47,250 nt of DNA from Sphingorhabdus sp. Alg239-R122 (GTDB lineage Bacteria > Pseudomonadota > Alphaproteobacteria > Sphingomonadales > Sphingomonadaceae): NCBI RefSeq assembly GCF_900537065.1, contig NZ_UNRC01000006.1:9178-56427 (forward strand), given 5' to 3'. Under the pieces are notes generated by a model. That model was not told the DNA's origin. It did no database searches and saw only the letters and a list, made by a program, of their open reading frames with translations. Of the stretch, positions 1-6,980 are shown one piece after another. The position numbers and the translations under genes were made by a program. Position 1 is the first letter of the stretch; the number at the start of each line of letters is the position of its first letter.

Positions 1-13
1 GTTTGGTCATTGC

Positions 14-59
14 TTGAATTCTCCATAGATCACCCAGGAATGGGCTAAGGAGAATTCAA
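14..59. repeat. nested inverted repeat at left window edge
   Basis: Perfect 11-bp arms TTGAATTCTCC (14-24) and GGAGAATTCAA (49-59) enclose a second small hairpin, CCCA-GGAA-TGGG (33-44). It lies just past the 3' end of the small minus-strand gene at 72-371. There is no T-run on either side, so it is not a canonical intrinsic terminator; it may still end that transcript, or be a recombination or processing structure of the mobile element. Seen directly; function is inferred. Confidence 0.55.
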
Positions 60-71
60 CTCAGGCAGCGA

Positions 72-371
72 TTAGTTTCTAATATCCAGAGCAATTGCAG
101 CTGCGCTGTTTGGAGGAATGTCCCCTGTATCATTCAACAATTCGATCAAGGCCTCCAAGCCTGTTTCTTCGCGTTTGGCGGTTTCGCCATCGATATGAAT
201 TGTCCCTTTTCGCGGGAAGAAGCTGATCTCTTCTGCGACCTTGAGTTGATAGGGGCTTTGGGCCGGACGCCTAACGTCCACTTGCAACTCATCAAGCCGA
301 TGAATGGCCTCCACCATTTTCCTGCAATCACCTGATCTGACTGCGGCTTGGGGTAGCTTTTCAAATTTCAT
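72..371 (-). CDS. hypothetical protein, 99 aa
   Basis: I do not recognise this protein. It begins MKFEKLPQAAVRSGD and is predicted soluble, with no signal peptide, membrane segment or cysteine motif. The start at 371 is chosen because an AAGGAGA Shine-Dalgarno lies about 8 bases upstream; an ATG at 375 is nearer but reaches a stop after four codons. The good ribosome site argues that the gene is real. It sits in the accessory region and is divergent from the HUH-type protein at 753. A HIDGETAKREETG stretch near the middle followed by an acidic leucine-rich segment hints at a small alpha/beta fold, but no family can be named. Function unknown. Confidence 0.5.
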   Translation of the reverse strand: MKFEKLPQAAVRSGDCRKMVEAIHRLDELQVDVRRPAQSPYQLKVAEEISFFPRKGTIHIDGETAKREETGLEALIELLNDTGDIPPNSAAAIALDIRN

Positions 372-582
372 TCATATTCTCCTTTTCCATATCCCCAAAG
401 GGGTAAGAGTTGGTTGGATAGTAGGTAGGTAAGGGTATTGAAGAGTAAGATAATCAGATAGCTGGGGAGTATGTTCGGCAGTGGGTGGGGTAATAAATAT
501 AGCCGTGCCTCCACAGCAGCGTGCATCACTGCGACCCAAAAAATGTCTGTTTTTTTTTAAACTGTGTCAGTTTTGTAACAGG

Positions 583-604
583 TCAGGCCCGCATACTGGC
601 CTGA
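583..604. repeat. stem-loop upstream of HUH protein, candidate nick/origin hairpin
   Basis: Arms TCAGGCC (583-589) and GGCCTGA (598-604) are perfect complements around the 8-base loop CGCATACT. HUH endonucleases commonly nick in or beside such hairpins, so this is a candidate double-strand origin or oriT. There is no T-run after it that would make it a terminator. Confidence 0.35.
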
Positions 605-692
605 TAGCACGTCCAAGGTGCCGCATCGGATGTTGCGTGCCGGGATTACAGGGCCCCAAGTGTTAATCACCTTATACGTCTGCATCTATAGG

Positions 693-708
693 CCCAAATA
701 AATTTGGG
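693..708. repeat. palindrome CCCAAAT-AA-ATTTGGG
   Basis: Perfect 7-bp arms with a two-base spacer, 45 bases before the chosen start of the HUH-type gene. Its size and symmetry fit a dimeric repressor operator, or a second origin-proximal hairpin. No regulator can be assigned, though the AlpA-type protein encoded at 1602-1802 is the closest DNA-binding protein. Confidence 0.4.
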
Positions 709-752
709 TTCTGCCTTGATGGCCGGCTTTGGCCTCAATTCAGGAACTATAT

Positions 753-1478
753 ATGACACTAATATCTCTAAAAACAGCTTCTCGTCTGCTCGATTGCACC
801 GGCTTCATGAACTGGCACTATGGTGTGACCTTCAACACTATTTTGACAATCAATTTTGAACAACTTGGCATGACCAGCGATGCTGAAATTGCGAAGATAC
901 GAAACAAGCTGAACACTGCCCTTCAGCAGCAAATCATAAATGGGGGCAGAAAATACGGAGACGAGCAACAGCATCATTATATTTACGCGATGGAATGCTC
1001 GCGGGATCATGGGCTGCATATGCATAAGGTGCTGGCAGTTCCCGGATATTTTGCAATCCGTATCAAAGACTGGCTGCAAAAGTGGGCGCGGCGTAATTTT
1101 GGAGAAGATGTGAACCCTAAAGCCGTCCATGTTCGGTGTAACTGCGTGCAGAATTTTACCGACCGCATTTTTATTCAAAGCAAGCTCGTTCGCTATATCT
1201 TAAAAACAACGGAGGACGTTACCCTGCTCGATCAACATGGCTATCCAAAATCGGTGAAGCATATGATTGGTCTAAAGAGAGGCTGCACATCACAGAGCTT
1301 CTCGACCAATCGTATCGCGGGGTCCTCGCAGAGCATAAGCTATGGTGAGCAAATCCGCTGGTGCTATCAGCCGGTAAAGCAGTGGGAAGACGTACTTAAC
1401 GGGTGGAAGCTGGATGATTATCGTTCGCGTGTTTCTGCTCAGAAGTTCTGCAAGTCTATTGAAGGCATCGAGATTTAA
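753..1478 (+). CDS. putative HUH endonuclease (rolling-circle replication or relaxase-like), 241 aa
   Basis: The protein carries the two signatures of single-tyrosine HUH nucleases. A histidine cluster HGLHMH (H86, H89, H91) follows a conserved-type glutamate (E81) and would bind the divalent metal. Downstream, VRYILK gives a YxxK motif (Y148, K151), where tyrosine would attack the DNA. An N-terminal GVTFN segment (residues 24-28) could be the first beta strand (motif 1). Its size suits Gp2/GpII-like initiators of inoviruses and small plasmid Rep proteins. The ATG at 753 is preferred over an in-frame TTG at 729 because AGGA lies 7-8 bases before it. It is transcribed alone on the plus strand, with hairpins upstream and a GC-rich hairpin just after the stop. 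In this mobile region the likely role is element replication or mobilization. A RAYT-type transposase is less likely because the flanks lack obvious REP arrays. Family membership rests on motifs only. Confidence 0.6.
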   Translation: MTLISLKTASRLLDCTGFMNWHYGVTFNTILTINFEQLGMTSDAEIAKIRNKLNTALQQQIINGGRKYGDEQQHHYIYAMECSRDHGLHMHKVLAVPGYFAIRIKDWLQKWARRNFGEDVNPKAVHVRCNCVQNFTDRIFIQSKLVRYILKTTEDVTLLDQHGYPKSVKHMIGLKRGCTSQSFSTNRIAGSSQSISYGEQIRWCYQPVKQWEDVLNGWKLDDYRSRVSAQKFCKSIEGIEI

Positions 1479-1484
1479 TACGCT

Positions 1485-1517
1485 GGCACGGCCTGCCGAA
1501 CTTTTGCGGGCCGTGCC
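1485..1517 (+). terminator. GC-rich hairpin after HUH-type gene
   Basis: Arms GGCACGGCC (1485-1493) and GGCCGTGCC (1509-1517) are perfectly complementary over 9 bp and start 6 bases after the stop codon. No U-tract follows, so termination may be Rho-assisted, or the hairpin may protect the transcript's 3' end. Confidence 0.55.
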
Positions 1518-1601
1518 GCAACATTTAGATTGGCGCAAGGTAAGGTATTGATTAGTCTAGGATAATAAGGTTCTTCGGTAACATGGCGCAAAAAACAGCA
1601 C

Positions 1602-1802
1602 TCAAACGACGCTTCCGACATCGTAATCAGGCAAATTATCCAGCCAAGCAGCTGCAGATTGTAGCGGAATGAAGGTGCGGCGGCCTACTTTTTTGGCCGC
1701 GAGCCGTCCTTCCTTAATCTCCTGATATATCTTGGTACGACCGATGCCGAACTGATCGGTAAACTGGTCTATGGTTAGTAAGCGTGGTGTGTGCGGTTGC
1801 AT
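1602..1802 (-). CDS. AlpA/excisionase-family helix-turn-helix protein, 66 aa
   Basis: A small DNA-binding protein of the MerR-like winged-helix type found in excisionases and AlpA regulators. The pattern is typical: LLTIDQFTDQFGIGRTKIYQ (first helix-turn-helix, residues 8-27), then EIKEGRLAAKKVGRRTFIP (wing), then an AAAWLDNLP ending. AlpA proteins activate integrase or excision genes of P4-like satellites and islands, so a partner is expected in the integrase at 5634-6779. An AGAGGT ribosome site precedes the ATG by about 5 bases. It lies downstream of, and on the same strand as, the small gene at 1890-2174, with an 87-bp gap holding a repeat structure that may be its operator. Family call is confident; its role here is inferred. 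Confidence 0.82.
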   Translation of the reverse strand: MQPHTPRLLTIDQFTDQFGIGRTKIYQEIKEGRLAAKKVGRRTFIPLQSAAAWLDNLPDYDVGSVV

Positions 1803-1832
1803 TACGACCTCTGAAACAAGTTATGGGCCGAG

Positions 1833-1861
1833 ATATAGTGCTGATAGGCACAGTGCTATAT
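1833..1861. promoter_or_regulatory. candidate operator upstream of AlpA-type gene
   Basis: Outer arms ATATAG (1833-1838) and CTATAT (1856-1861) form an inverted repeat. Inside it, the hexamer AGTGCT occurs twice in direct orientation (1837-1842 and 1852-1857), 15 bp apart. The site lies 31 bp before the AlpA start and is a plausible target for AlpA itself or for a phage-type repressor. No experimental support is visible. Confidence 0.4.
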
Positions 1862-1889
1862 TTGCGGTGCTTAAAAACTTGGATCAACT

Positions 1890-2174
1890 TTAACTGAGAA
1901 CAGAATGGTCCGGGATAAAGCATCCACCATCTGGATCAGAAGGATCTGCTGCAGGACCAGCTAATTCAAAAAGATCGCGATATGATACTCTGTGGATACC
2001 GCGTGAGACCAGGCAATCGAGCTCTCCGTTGGCAATGGCCCTCTTTATGGCTGCACCATAACTTGGGCCGAGTTTGTGCAAGTCTACATTATATGCTTCG
2101 GTAAAATGGCAGCGCTGCGGAGGGCTTCCGGCGTTCAATCCGACGGCCTCACGCAATTTATCATTAGTCATCAT
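1890..2174 (-). CDS. hypothetical protein, 94 aa
   Basis: Unrecognised. The protein reads MMTNDKLREAVGLNAG and continues with a central alkaline part (AAIKRAIANGE) and an SRGIHRVSYRDLFELAG segment that resembles the wing and last helix of small phage-type DNA-binding proteins; the C-terminal tail is acidic (PSDPDGG). The ATG at 2174 is chosen because AGAGG ends 5 bases upstream; a GTG at 2180 overlaps that site and is unlikely. It precedes the AlpA-type gene on the same strand and may share its transcript. It may be a regulatory or accessory protein of the mobile element, but this is a guess from position and composition. Confidence 0.5.
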   Translation of the reverse strand: MMTNDKLREAVGLNAGSPPQRCHFTEAYNVDLHKLGPSYGAAIKRAIANGELDCLVSRGIHRVSYRDLFELAGPAADPSDPDGGCFIPDHSVLS

Positions 2175-2180
2175 AGTCAC

Positions 2181-2477
2181 CTCTTTGCTTTACGAAGCGC
2201 TATATAGGTTGTCGAACCCAATCTATTCACTCGGCAGGGCAGGGAAGATGGCAATCGAGTTAGCGACAGTGTTTGGGCCGGTTGCGGACTGTCTGCTCTG
2301 AGCAACCGAGGCTTGAGAAGCGGTCACAGGCTACTCTCTCGCATCTGGTCGAAATCAATGACCTGTCAAAAGTGCACGGTAGATGCCTCGAAACGACTTC
2401 TTTTGTTGTGCGCTAGAAATTTCCATTATCTAAACTTCTCTAGTAGACTAGCAAAATCTTTTATTGGGGTGCGAATT
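2181..2477. other. intergenic region with divergent promoters
   Basis: About 300 bp between the divergent genes at 1890-2174 and 2478-3935. The open frame running from 2313 into the hydrolase gene has no ribosome site and no family-like sequence, so it is treated as 5' untranslated DNA. A promoter-like sequence lies at 2403-2431. No other gene or RNA is seen. Confidence 0.4.
2403..2431 (+). promoter_or_regulatory. predicted promoter of the DUF2235 gene
   Basis: TTGTTG (-35, 2403-2408) and TTATCT (-10, 2426-2431) are separated by exactly 17 bp. Transcription would begin near 2438 and give a leader of about 40 bases to the chosen ATG at 2478, which supports that start. Confidence 0.45.
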
Positions 2478-3935
2478 ATGTCGAAAGTAATACTAATTTT
2501 CTCTGATGGCACAGGACAAATGGGAGGGTTAAGGCCCGACCAAAAGCTATCGAATGTCTATAAGCTATTCCGCGCCACTCGTCCTGGCCCAGCTTCAACA
2601 ATAGACCCCAAAGAACAAGTCGCTTTCTATGACCCAGGTCTTGGCAGAGGGGAGGTAAGCGGCTGGACGTTCAAGAGAACAAAGCATCTGCTTGAAGCGA
2701 CCATTGGCACAGGAATCGATACGAACATTATCGATTGTTACGAGAATATCATCTCATCCTACGAGCCTGGAGATAAAGTATGTGTTTTTGGTTTCTCCCG
2801 AGGTGCATACACAGTTCGCGCTTTATCGTCTTTGATGAACCTTTGCGGAGTGCCACTCCAAACCGCTGATGGGAAGCCGGTTCCGAAACATGGCGATGCG
2901 GTTCGAAAGATAGCTACCGAGGCGGTAAAGGAAGTCTACAATCATGGCGCGGGGAAGCCTCGTAGCGAACAACCTTTTTTTGATCAGCGTGAAGAGCTTG
3001 GTCGTCGGTTCCGCCTCAAGTACCGCTCCAGTCAAAACGATAACCCAGAAGCGGTTAGGGGGAATGTAGAGCCGCACTTCATAGGTGTATTTGATACAGT
3101 CGCGGCCTTGGGTAGCAACAATCTCAAATATCTGTTTTCTGGCATCGTTTTTGCGATTGCGAGCATCGCTGCGTTCTCTTTTGTGCTCGATTTACATTGG
3201 GTCGTCAAAACCGCCAGTGTGTTCCTCGCGATATCGGTTTCAATTTGGCTGGTCCTACAAGCAATCACGGTTCGCAAGACTTACTCACCAGTGGCCAAAG
3301 AGCTGGGCATTGATCTGAGAGATTCCGAAAATAAAAATCTCTCGACACGTAATACTCACTGGGCATTCTGGCGAAACAAGAACTACGATAGATATCTGTC
3401 AGGCCAAGTAAACTACGCCCGCCACGCCGTAGCCATCGATGAAGAGCGTGCCGATTTTCCGCGTGTCGAATGGGGGCCCAAGGTCACGCCTTCCTTAAGA
3501 GAAAATCAACCCATCCGCTGGCTGAAGCAGGTTTGGTTTGCCGGGTGTCATAGCGACATAGGCGGCAGCTATTATGAACACGAGTCTCGACTGAGCGATA
3601 TTGCTCTTGGATGGATGGTTCAGGAGCTCAAAGAGTGTGTGCCAATGGTCAAGATTAACCGCAATGTCTTACAGATATTTGGTGACCCCGAAGGACTCCA
3701 GCATGAGGAGCGCTGGATGATAAAAACGCTTCGGCGAGCTTGGGCAAAGAAACCTAGATATGTTTTTGAAAGAGGTGAATTGCACGAAAGTGTCTATGAG
3801 CGCTTCAACGCAGGTCCAGTGCCGATTGTTGACACAGTCGTTCCCTATCGACCGGAGCAACTGAGGCATCACGTAAGCCTCAAGGATCAATACGAAGCAA
3901 TTGAAGTAAGTCCCCATCAAACCAAGCAAAACTAG
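2478..3935 (+). CDS. DUF2235 alpha/beta-hydrolase with two membrane helices, 485 aa
   Basis: The protein opens with the strand and turn typical of DUF2235 (VILIFSDGTGQ, residues 4-14). It has the nucleophile elbow GFSRG (S107) followed by AYTVRALSSLM, the FDTVAALG segment (D206) and WFAGCHSDIGGSYYEH (residues 353-367), a hallmark of the family. DUF2235 includes the Tle1 phospholipases of type VI secretion, so a lipase or esterase activity is likely. Two hydrophobic helices at about 219-238 and 243-263 would anchor it in the inner membrane; these interrupt the hydrolase fold. The ATG at 2478 is chosen over the longer frame from 2313 because it has a GGGGTG site and the family fold starts there. 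There are no T6SS genes nearby. It faces the AAA+ gene at 4001-5281 inside a mobile element, which suggests a membrane-acting toxin or defence effector; that is inference. Confidence 0.8.
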   Translation: MSKVILIFSDGTGQMGGLRPDQKLSNVYKLFRATRPGPASTIDPKEQVAFYDPGLGRGEVSGWTFKRTKHLLEATIGTGIDTNIIDCYENIISSYEPGDKVCVFGFSRGAYTVRALSSLMNLCGVPLQTADGKPVPKHGDAVRKIATEAVKEVYNHGAGKPRSEQPFFDQREELGRRFRLKYRSSQNDNPEAVRGNVEPHFIGVFDTVAALGSNNLKYLFSGIVFAIASIAAFSFVLDLHWVVKTASVFLAISVSIWLVLQAITVRKTYSPVAKELGIDLRDSENKNLSTRNTHWAFWRNKNYDRYLSGQVNYARHAVAIDEERADFPRVEWGPKVTPSLRENQPIRWLKQVWFAGCHSDIGGSYYEHESRLSDIALGWMVQELKECVPMVKINRNVLQIFGDPEGLQHEERWMIKTLRRAWAKKPRYVFERGELHESVYERFNAGPVPIVDTVVPYRPEQLRHHVSLKDQYEAIEVSPHQTKQN

Positions 3936-3983
3936 GCATTTTTCCATTTCTGGGCCGTTAGCGATCTGTCTGGTGTGAGTGAC

Positions 3984-4003
3984 TGAAGAAAGCTAATTCT
4001 TCA
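3984..4003. terminator. AT-rich hairpin between convergent cargo genes
   Basis: Arms TGAAGAA (3984-3990) and TTCTTCA (3997-4003) enclose the loop AGCTAA. The right arm contains the stop codon of the minus-strand ATPase gene. It is weak and lacks a U-tract; a shared terminator role is only possible. Confidence 0.3.
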
Positions 4004-5281
4004 TTCTGGGATATAGTGCTCTTTCGCCAAATTGACGCCACGGTTCTCAGCTACTAATCTAACATAACCGCGCATGATGTTTTCTCTAAAGGAGAACCAA
4101 CCCGAACCATGGTTTATTAGAACTTCACCATGCGATTCCTTGCGCAGGTTGTGTAAACGCTGGTTGAATCGTTCTCGTGCCAAAGGTGCAATTTCGTCTT
4201 CGAGGGGAAGCCGACGCACAATTGCCTTATAGGAGTTCTCATAGATCGAATCTAAGGCGCGACGTGTGTCTGATTTGTCGGCCATCGCCCATAAAGCCAT
4301 CTCATAGTCGAATGTGTTTTTCGATTTCTGAGTTGCCTTCTGATACGCGGACTTATGCTCTGCCTCGGTACGCTCCAGTGCACCCTTCACACCCGCTTCG
4401 TAGTGCCGAGCCGCCAGACGCTTCACTGTTTTGTCGTCGTCAAATGCTGCCCAGAACATAGACTCACCAATTAAGTGTACATAGTGGGGAAAGCCGTCGC
4501 TGAGCTGGCCAATGCGTATCAGCGTCTCACGATCCACTTCAACTCCTAGCTTGGTCGAGACTGTCTCAATTATTCGCCACAACTCGTTGTGCCGGAGCCT
4601 GTTGAGTGGAATGGTTTCGATTTTCCTGAATGCAGATCGGTGTGCACCCAACAATGCATCAACAGTACTACCTATTCCGCAGAATATAAACTTTACATCT
4701 TGAACGGTGGAAGAGAGGCTATTGCTGAATTCCGCCAGTTGCGATTTTGTTTCGTCTGATCGAACGCGCTCTAGCTCGTCGATAACGATTACTGTTCCTG
4801 CGCCACGTCTTTCTCTGACGAACCGGACAATATCAATCGCTTGATTCATATCCGCAGGGGACGGTATCGCAATAGAAGGTGCTCCCCTTTGCTTATAGCC
4901 TGCGCCGAAGCCAAATGCCTGAGCTGAGAGTTCTCGCGGCGTTCCATCCGCCTCAAACCTCTCGCTAAGCGGCACGGCTTCACGACCTATTGCGGCAATT
5001 AGATCAGGAAATGTGGTTGTTTCACTGCAAACTACATAAATTGGTTCGGAAGCAGTTGGCTGCTCCAAATAAGCCGCTGTGAGAGCAAGAGATGTTTTGC
5101 CTACACCTCGATCACCATGAACGAAGACATGCCGACCAGACGAATTAAGTGCCCTGTCGATCTGCGTGAGCGACTGACCTCGACCAAAAAGCCGCTCGGG
5201 TGTCGTGATGTGAGCTGAAGGCGTTAAATGCTCGTGTAAGACTTCGCGAATTTTATCTTCAGTAACCTTTTCAATAGCCAT
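4001..5281 (-). CDS. AAA+ ATPase with C-terminal winged-helix-like region, 426 aa
   Basis: An ORC/Cdc6-like AAA+ protein. It has Walker A GDRGVGKTS (56-64), Walker B VIVIDE (164-169, D168/E169), a sensor-1 type strand KFIFCGIGS (197-205) and a sensor-2 region around GFPHYVHLIGE. The last 100 residues (RRLPLEDEIAPLARERFNQ and after) look like a winged-helix domain that could bind DNA or a partner. No transposase partner (TniA-like) or helicase domain is seen. The gene is convergent with the DUF2235 hydrolase, 65 bp between stop codons, and the integrase follows upstream at 5634. Similar stand-alone ATPases are common as sensors or loaders in defence and mobile elements. The start codon at 5281 has only a weak ribosome site. 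Exact function unknown. Confidence 0.7.
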   Translation of the reverse strand: MAIEKVTEDKIREVLHEHLTPSAHITTPERLFGRGQSLTQIDRALNSSGRHVFVHGDRGVGKTSLALTAAYLEQPTASEPIYVVCSETTTFPDLIAAIGREAVPLSERFEADGTPRELSAQAFGFGAGYKQRGAPSIAIPSPADMNQAIDIVRFVRERRGAGTVIVIDELERVRSDETKSQLAEFSNSLSSTVQDVKFIFCGIGSTVDALLGAHRSAFRKIETIPLNRLRHNELWRIIETVSTKLGVEVDRETLIRIGQLSDGFPHYVHLIGESMFWAAFDDDKTVKRLAARHYEAGVKGALERTEAEHKSAYQKATQKSKNTFDYEMALWAMADKSDTRRALDSIYENSYKAIVRRLPLEDEIAPLARERFNQRLHNLRKESHGEVLINHGSGWFSFRENIMRGYVRLVAENRGVNLAKEHYIPE

Positions 5282-5633
5282 ACTACGAGCTTAGCGTGTT
5301 TCGACAGAGTCCGAAACTCTAATTGCAGGTGAGTTCGATGAAAATCTGCATTCTTTGACGTTCGACTGCCGGATGGTGGGCGAGAACGTCCGCTCTTAGG
5401 TTGGGCAACCACTTAACTCAGCGACCGATATTGGGGCGCAATGCAGTCATGGAATTGTGCTTTACAGAATGCCCGCTTTTGTGCCCAAAATAGTCACTAC
5501 GCGAAGAAGAATACGGAAAACGCAACCCATGTGGCGATACGTCAATAATGACATCTCATATTCAATGTCTTGAAGGCGATGCACTCAAAGTATCCTCTCC
5601 AAATGCCAAGGTTCGGTGGACCGTTTGACGCGA
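5282..5633. other. 352-bp gap between integrase 3' end and ATPase start
   Basis: No gene supported: short minus-strand frames here lack ribosome sites. It holds a GACGTTC...GAACGTC inverted repeat near 5350-5385 and presumably the promoter of the ATPase. I found no attachment-site duplication here. Confidence 0.35.
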
Positions 5634-6779
5634 CTATCTAGCCACAAAATCAGCCCAATCCTGCATCAGCGGGCGTCTTAAGTCGAGAAACTTAGTTCGC
5701 CTGTAAGCTGCTTCCACTTTATCGGCTGGAATATGGGCTAGAGCCGTTTCTGACACATCTCTGCGGACAGCTGCCTGCTCTGCCGCCCAATCACGGAATG
5801 ACGACCTAAAGCCGTGCACAGTGCTACCGGATGGATCATTCTCTTTGAGCATTTTGCGCATGGTTCCGTCTGAAATATATGGCTTGCGTTCTCCGGGGAA
5901 CACATAGCTTTCTTCAAAATCGCCCTTGTGCGCCTCTAGCGCCCTTAGCAACTCTGCCGCCTGACTGGATAGTGGGACCATGTGGGTTTCGCCCGCCTTC
6001 ATGCGCTCCCCCGGAATAGTCCATACCCTATCTGTAAGGTCAATCTCCTCCCAACGCGTGAACCGGGTTTCCGAAGTCCTTACCGCAGTTAGGATTGTGA
6101 ACATCAAAGCAAGGCGGCTTATTGTTTCAGGCTGCTTGGCAATCCTCTGATAAAAGGCGGGGACGGCAGAGTATGGCATAGCTTTCCAATGCCCATTGCG
6201 TTTGGGCTGCTTAGGCAAACCCAATGCGATAGCTCGGCTGGGAGCCTCATTTTCGCGCAGGCCTTCCGCATAAGCAAAATCAAGGACTGCAGTAATCCTC
6301 TGCTTCAGCCTCCTCGCCGTTTCCGCCTTTGCAAGCCATATGGGACGAAGGGTATCTATAATGTTAGCTGGCGAAACTTGATCTACCGGCAATTGACCCA
6401 ACTTGGGGAAGGCATAGGCTTCAAGCGTATTGATCCACTGGTCAGCGTGCTTTGGGTTTTTCCAGCTTTCCCGTCTCGATTCAAAGCACCGGTATGCGAC
6501 GTCATAAAACAGAGCAGATTTGCTGTTGGGGCCCGTCTTGGCCGCCCTTGGGTCTATCCCTTGCTGTAGCTGCTGACGCCATTCTGCGGCCTTCTGACGC
6601 GCTTTTGCGAGCGACAGGTCTGGATATGGACCCAGACCATAATCTCGGCGTTTACCGCCCTGCTGCATCCGCAGCGTCCATGATTTTGATCCAGATGGCT
6701 TCACCAACAGCGATAGACCTCGCCCATCACTGTGACGGCCCGGCTTTGCGCTGTTGATATATGCTACTGTTAATGCCAT
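5634..6779 (-). CDS. P4-type tyrosine recombinase/integrase, 381 aa
   Basis: Catalyses site-specific integration and excision of the element. The N-terminal arm-binding domain (DUF4102 type) is clear: SDGRGLSLLVKPSGSKSW, then YGLGPYPDLSLAKAR (residues 17-61). The middle SAM-like core-binding domain spans about 90-180. The catalytic domain has R234 (LTAVRTSETR), H322 and R325 (HGFRSSFRDWA), H349 (LAHIPADKVEAAYRR) and nucleophile Y359. Length and all catalytic residues are intact, so it should be active. A GAGG site lies about 7 bases before the ATG and a strong promoter lies upstream. P4-type integrases usually read away from their attachment site, which places the junction between 6780 and the core gene ending at 6981. 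No tRNA lies at that junction. Confidence 0.95.
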   Translation of the reverse strand: MALTVAYINSAKPGRHSDGRGLSLLVKPSGSKSWTLRMQQGGKRRDYGLGPYPDLSLAKARQKAAEWRQQLQQGIDPRAAKTGPNSKSALFYDVAYRCFESRRESWKNPKHADQWINTLEAYAFPKLGQLPVDQVSPANIIDTLRPIWLAKAETARRLKQRITAVLDFAYAEGLRENEAPSRAIALGLPKQPKRNGHWKAMPYSAVPAFYQRIAKQPETISRLALMFTILTAVRTSETRFTRWEEIDLTDRVWTIPGERMKAGETHMVPLSSQAAELLRALEAHKGDFEESYVFPGERKPYISDGTMRKMLKENDPSGSTVHGFRSSFRDWAAEQAAVRRDVSETALAHIPADKVEAAYRRTKFLDLRRPLMQDWADFVAR

Positions 6780-6843
6780 CTGTTACCTCACTCGTTACCA
6801 CATAAGTGGGCGATTGACCGAACGCAATAATGAACAGTCAAGA

Positions 6844-6873
6844 ATTATAGCGAAAATAACATAATTATTTCAA
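6844..6873 (-). promoter_or_regulatory. promoter of integrase gene
   Basis: Read on the minus strand, TTGAAA (6873-6868) and a perfect TATAAT (6849-6844) are spaced 18 bp apart. Transcription would start near 6836, about 57 bases before the integrase ATG. The surrounding 6835-6885 DNA is very AT-rich, as is common beside attachment sites. Confidence 0.65.
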
Positions 6874-6980
6874 TAATATGGAATTCAGCTACGATTGACT
6901 GTGAATAGCCATGAACGGTAGTATTGCAGTCTCCGTGTCCGCCATTTTTCTGATATCGATCTGGATTGTCGGTCTTGCGC

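Larger units (their letters stand above)
372..752. other. 380-bp intergenic region upstream of HUH-type gene
   Basis: No convincing gene is seen. The plus-strand frame open from 481 to 666 has cysteine- and arginine-rich composition and no ribosome site, and is rejected. The stretch is built from structured DNA: a T9 tract near 550-558, a hairpin at 583-604 and a palindrome at 693-708. It lies directly in front of the candidate replication/relaxase gene, where a rolling-circle origin or an oriT would be expected. That role is an inference from position. Confidence 0.4.

Noticed and set aside
481-666. 61-codon plus-strand frame in the left intergenic region
   Set aside because: Composition is not protein-like (many Cys, Arg, Pro) and it spans the hairpin; no start signal.
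2313-2477. 55-residue N-terminal extension of the DUF2235 protein
   Set aside because: The family's first strand starts right at 2478, a promoter at 2403-2431 lies inside the extension, and no ribosome site supports 2313.
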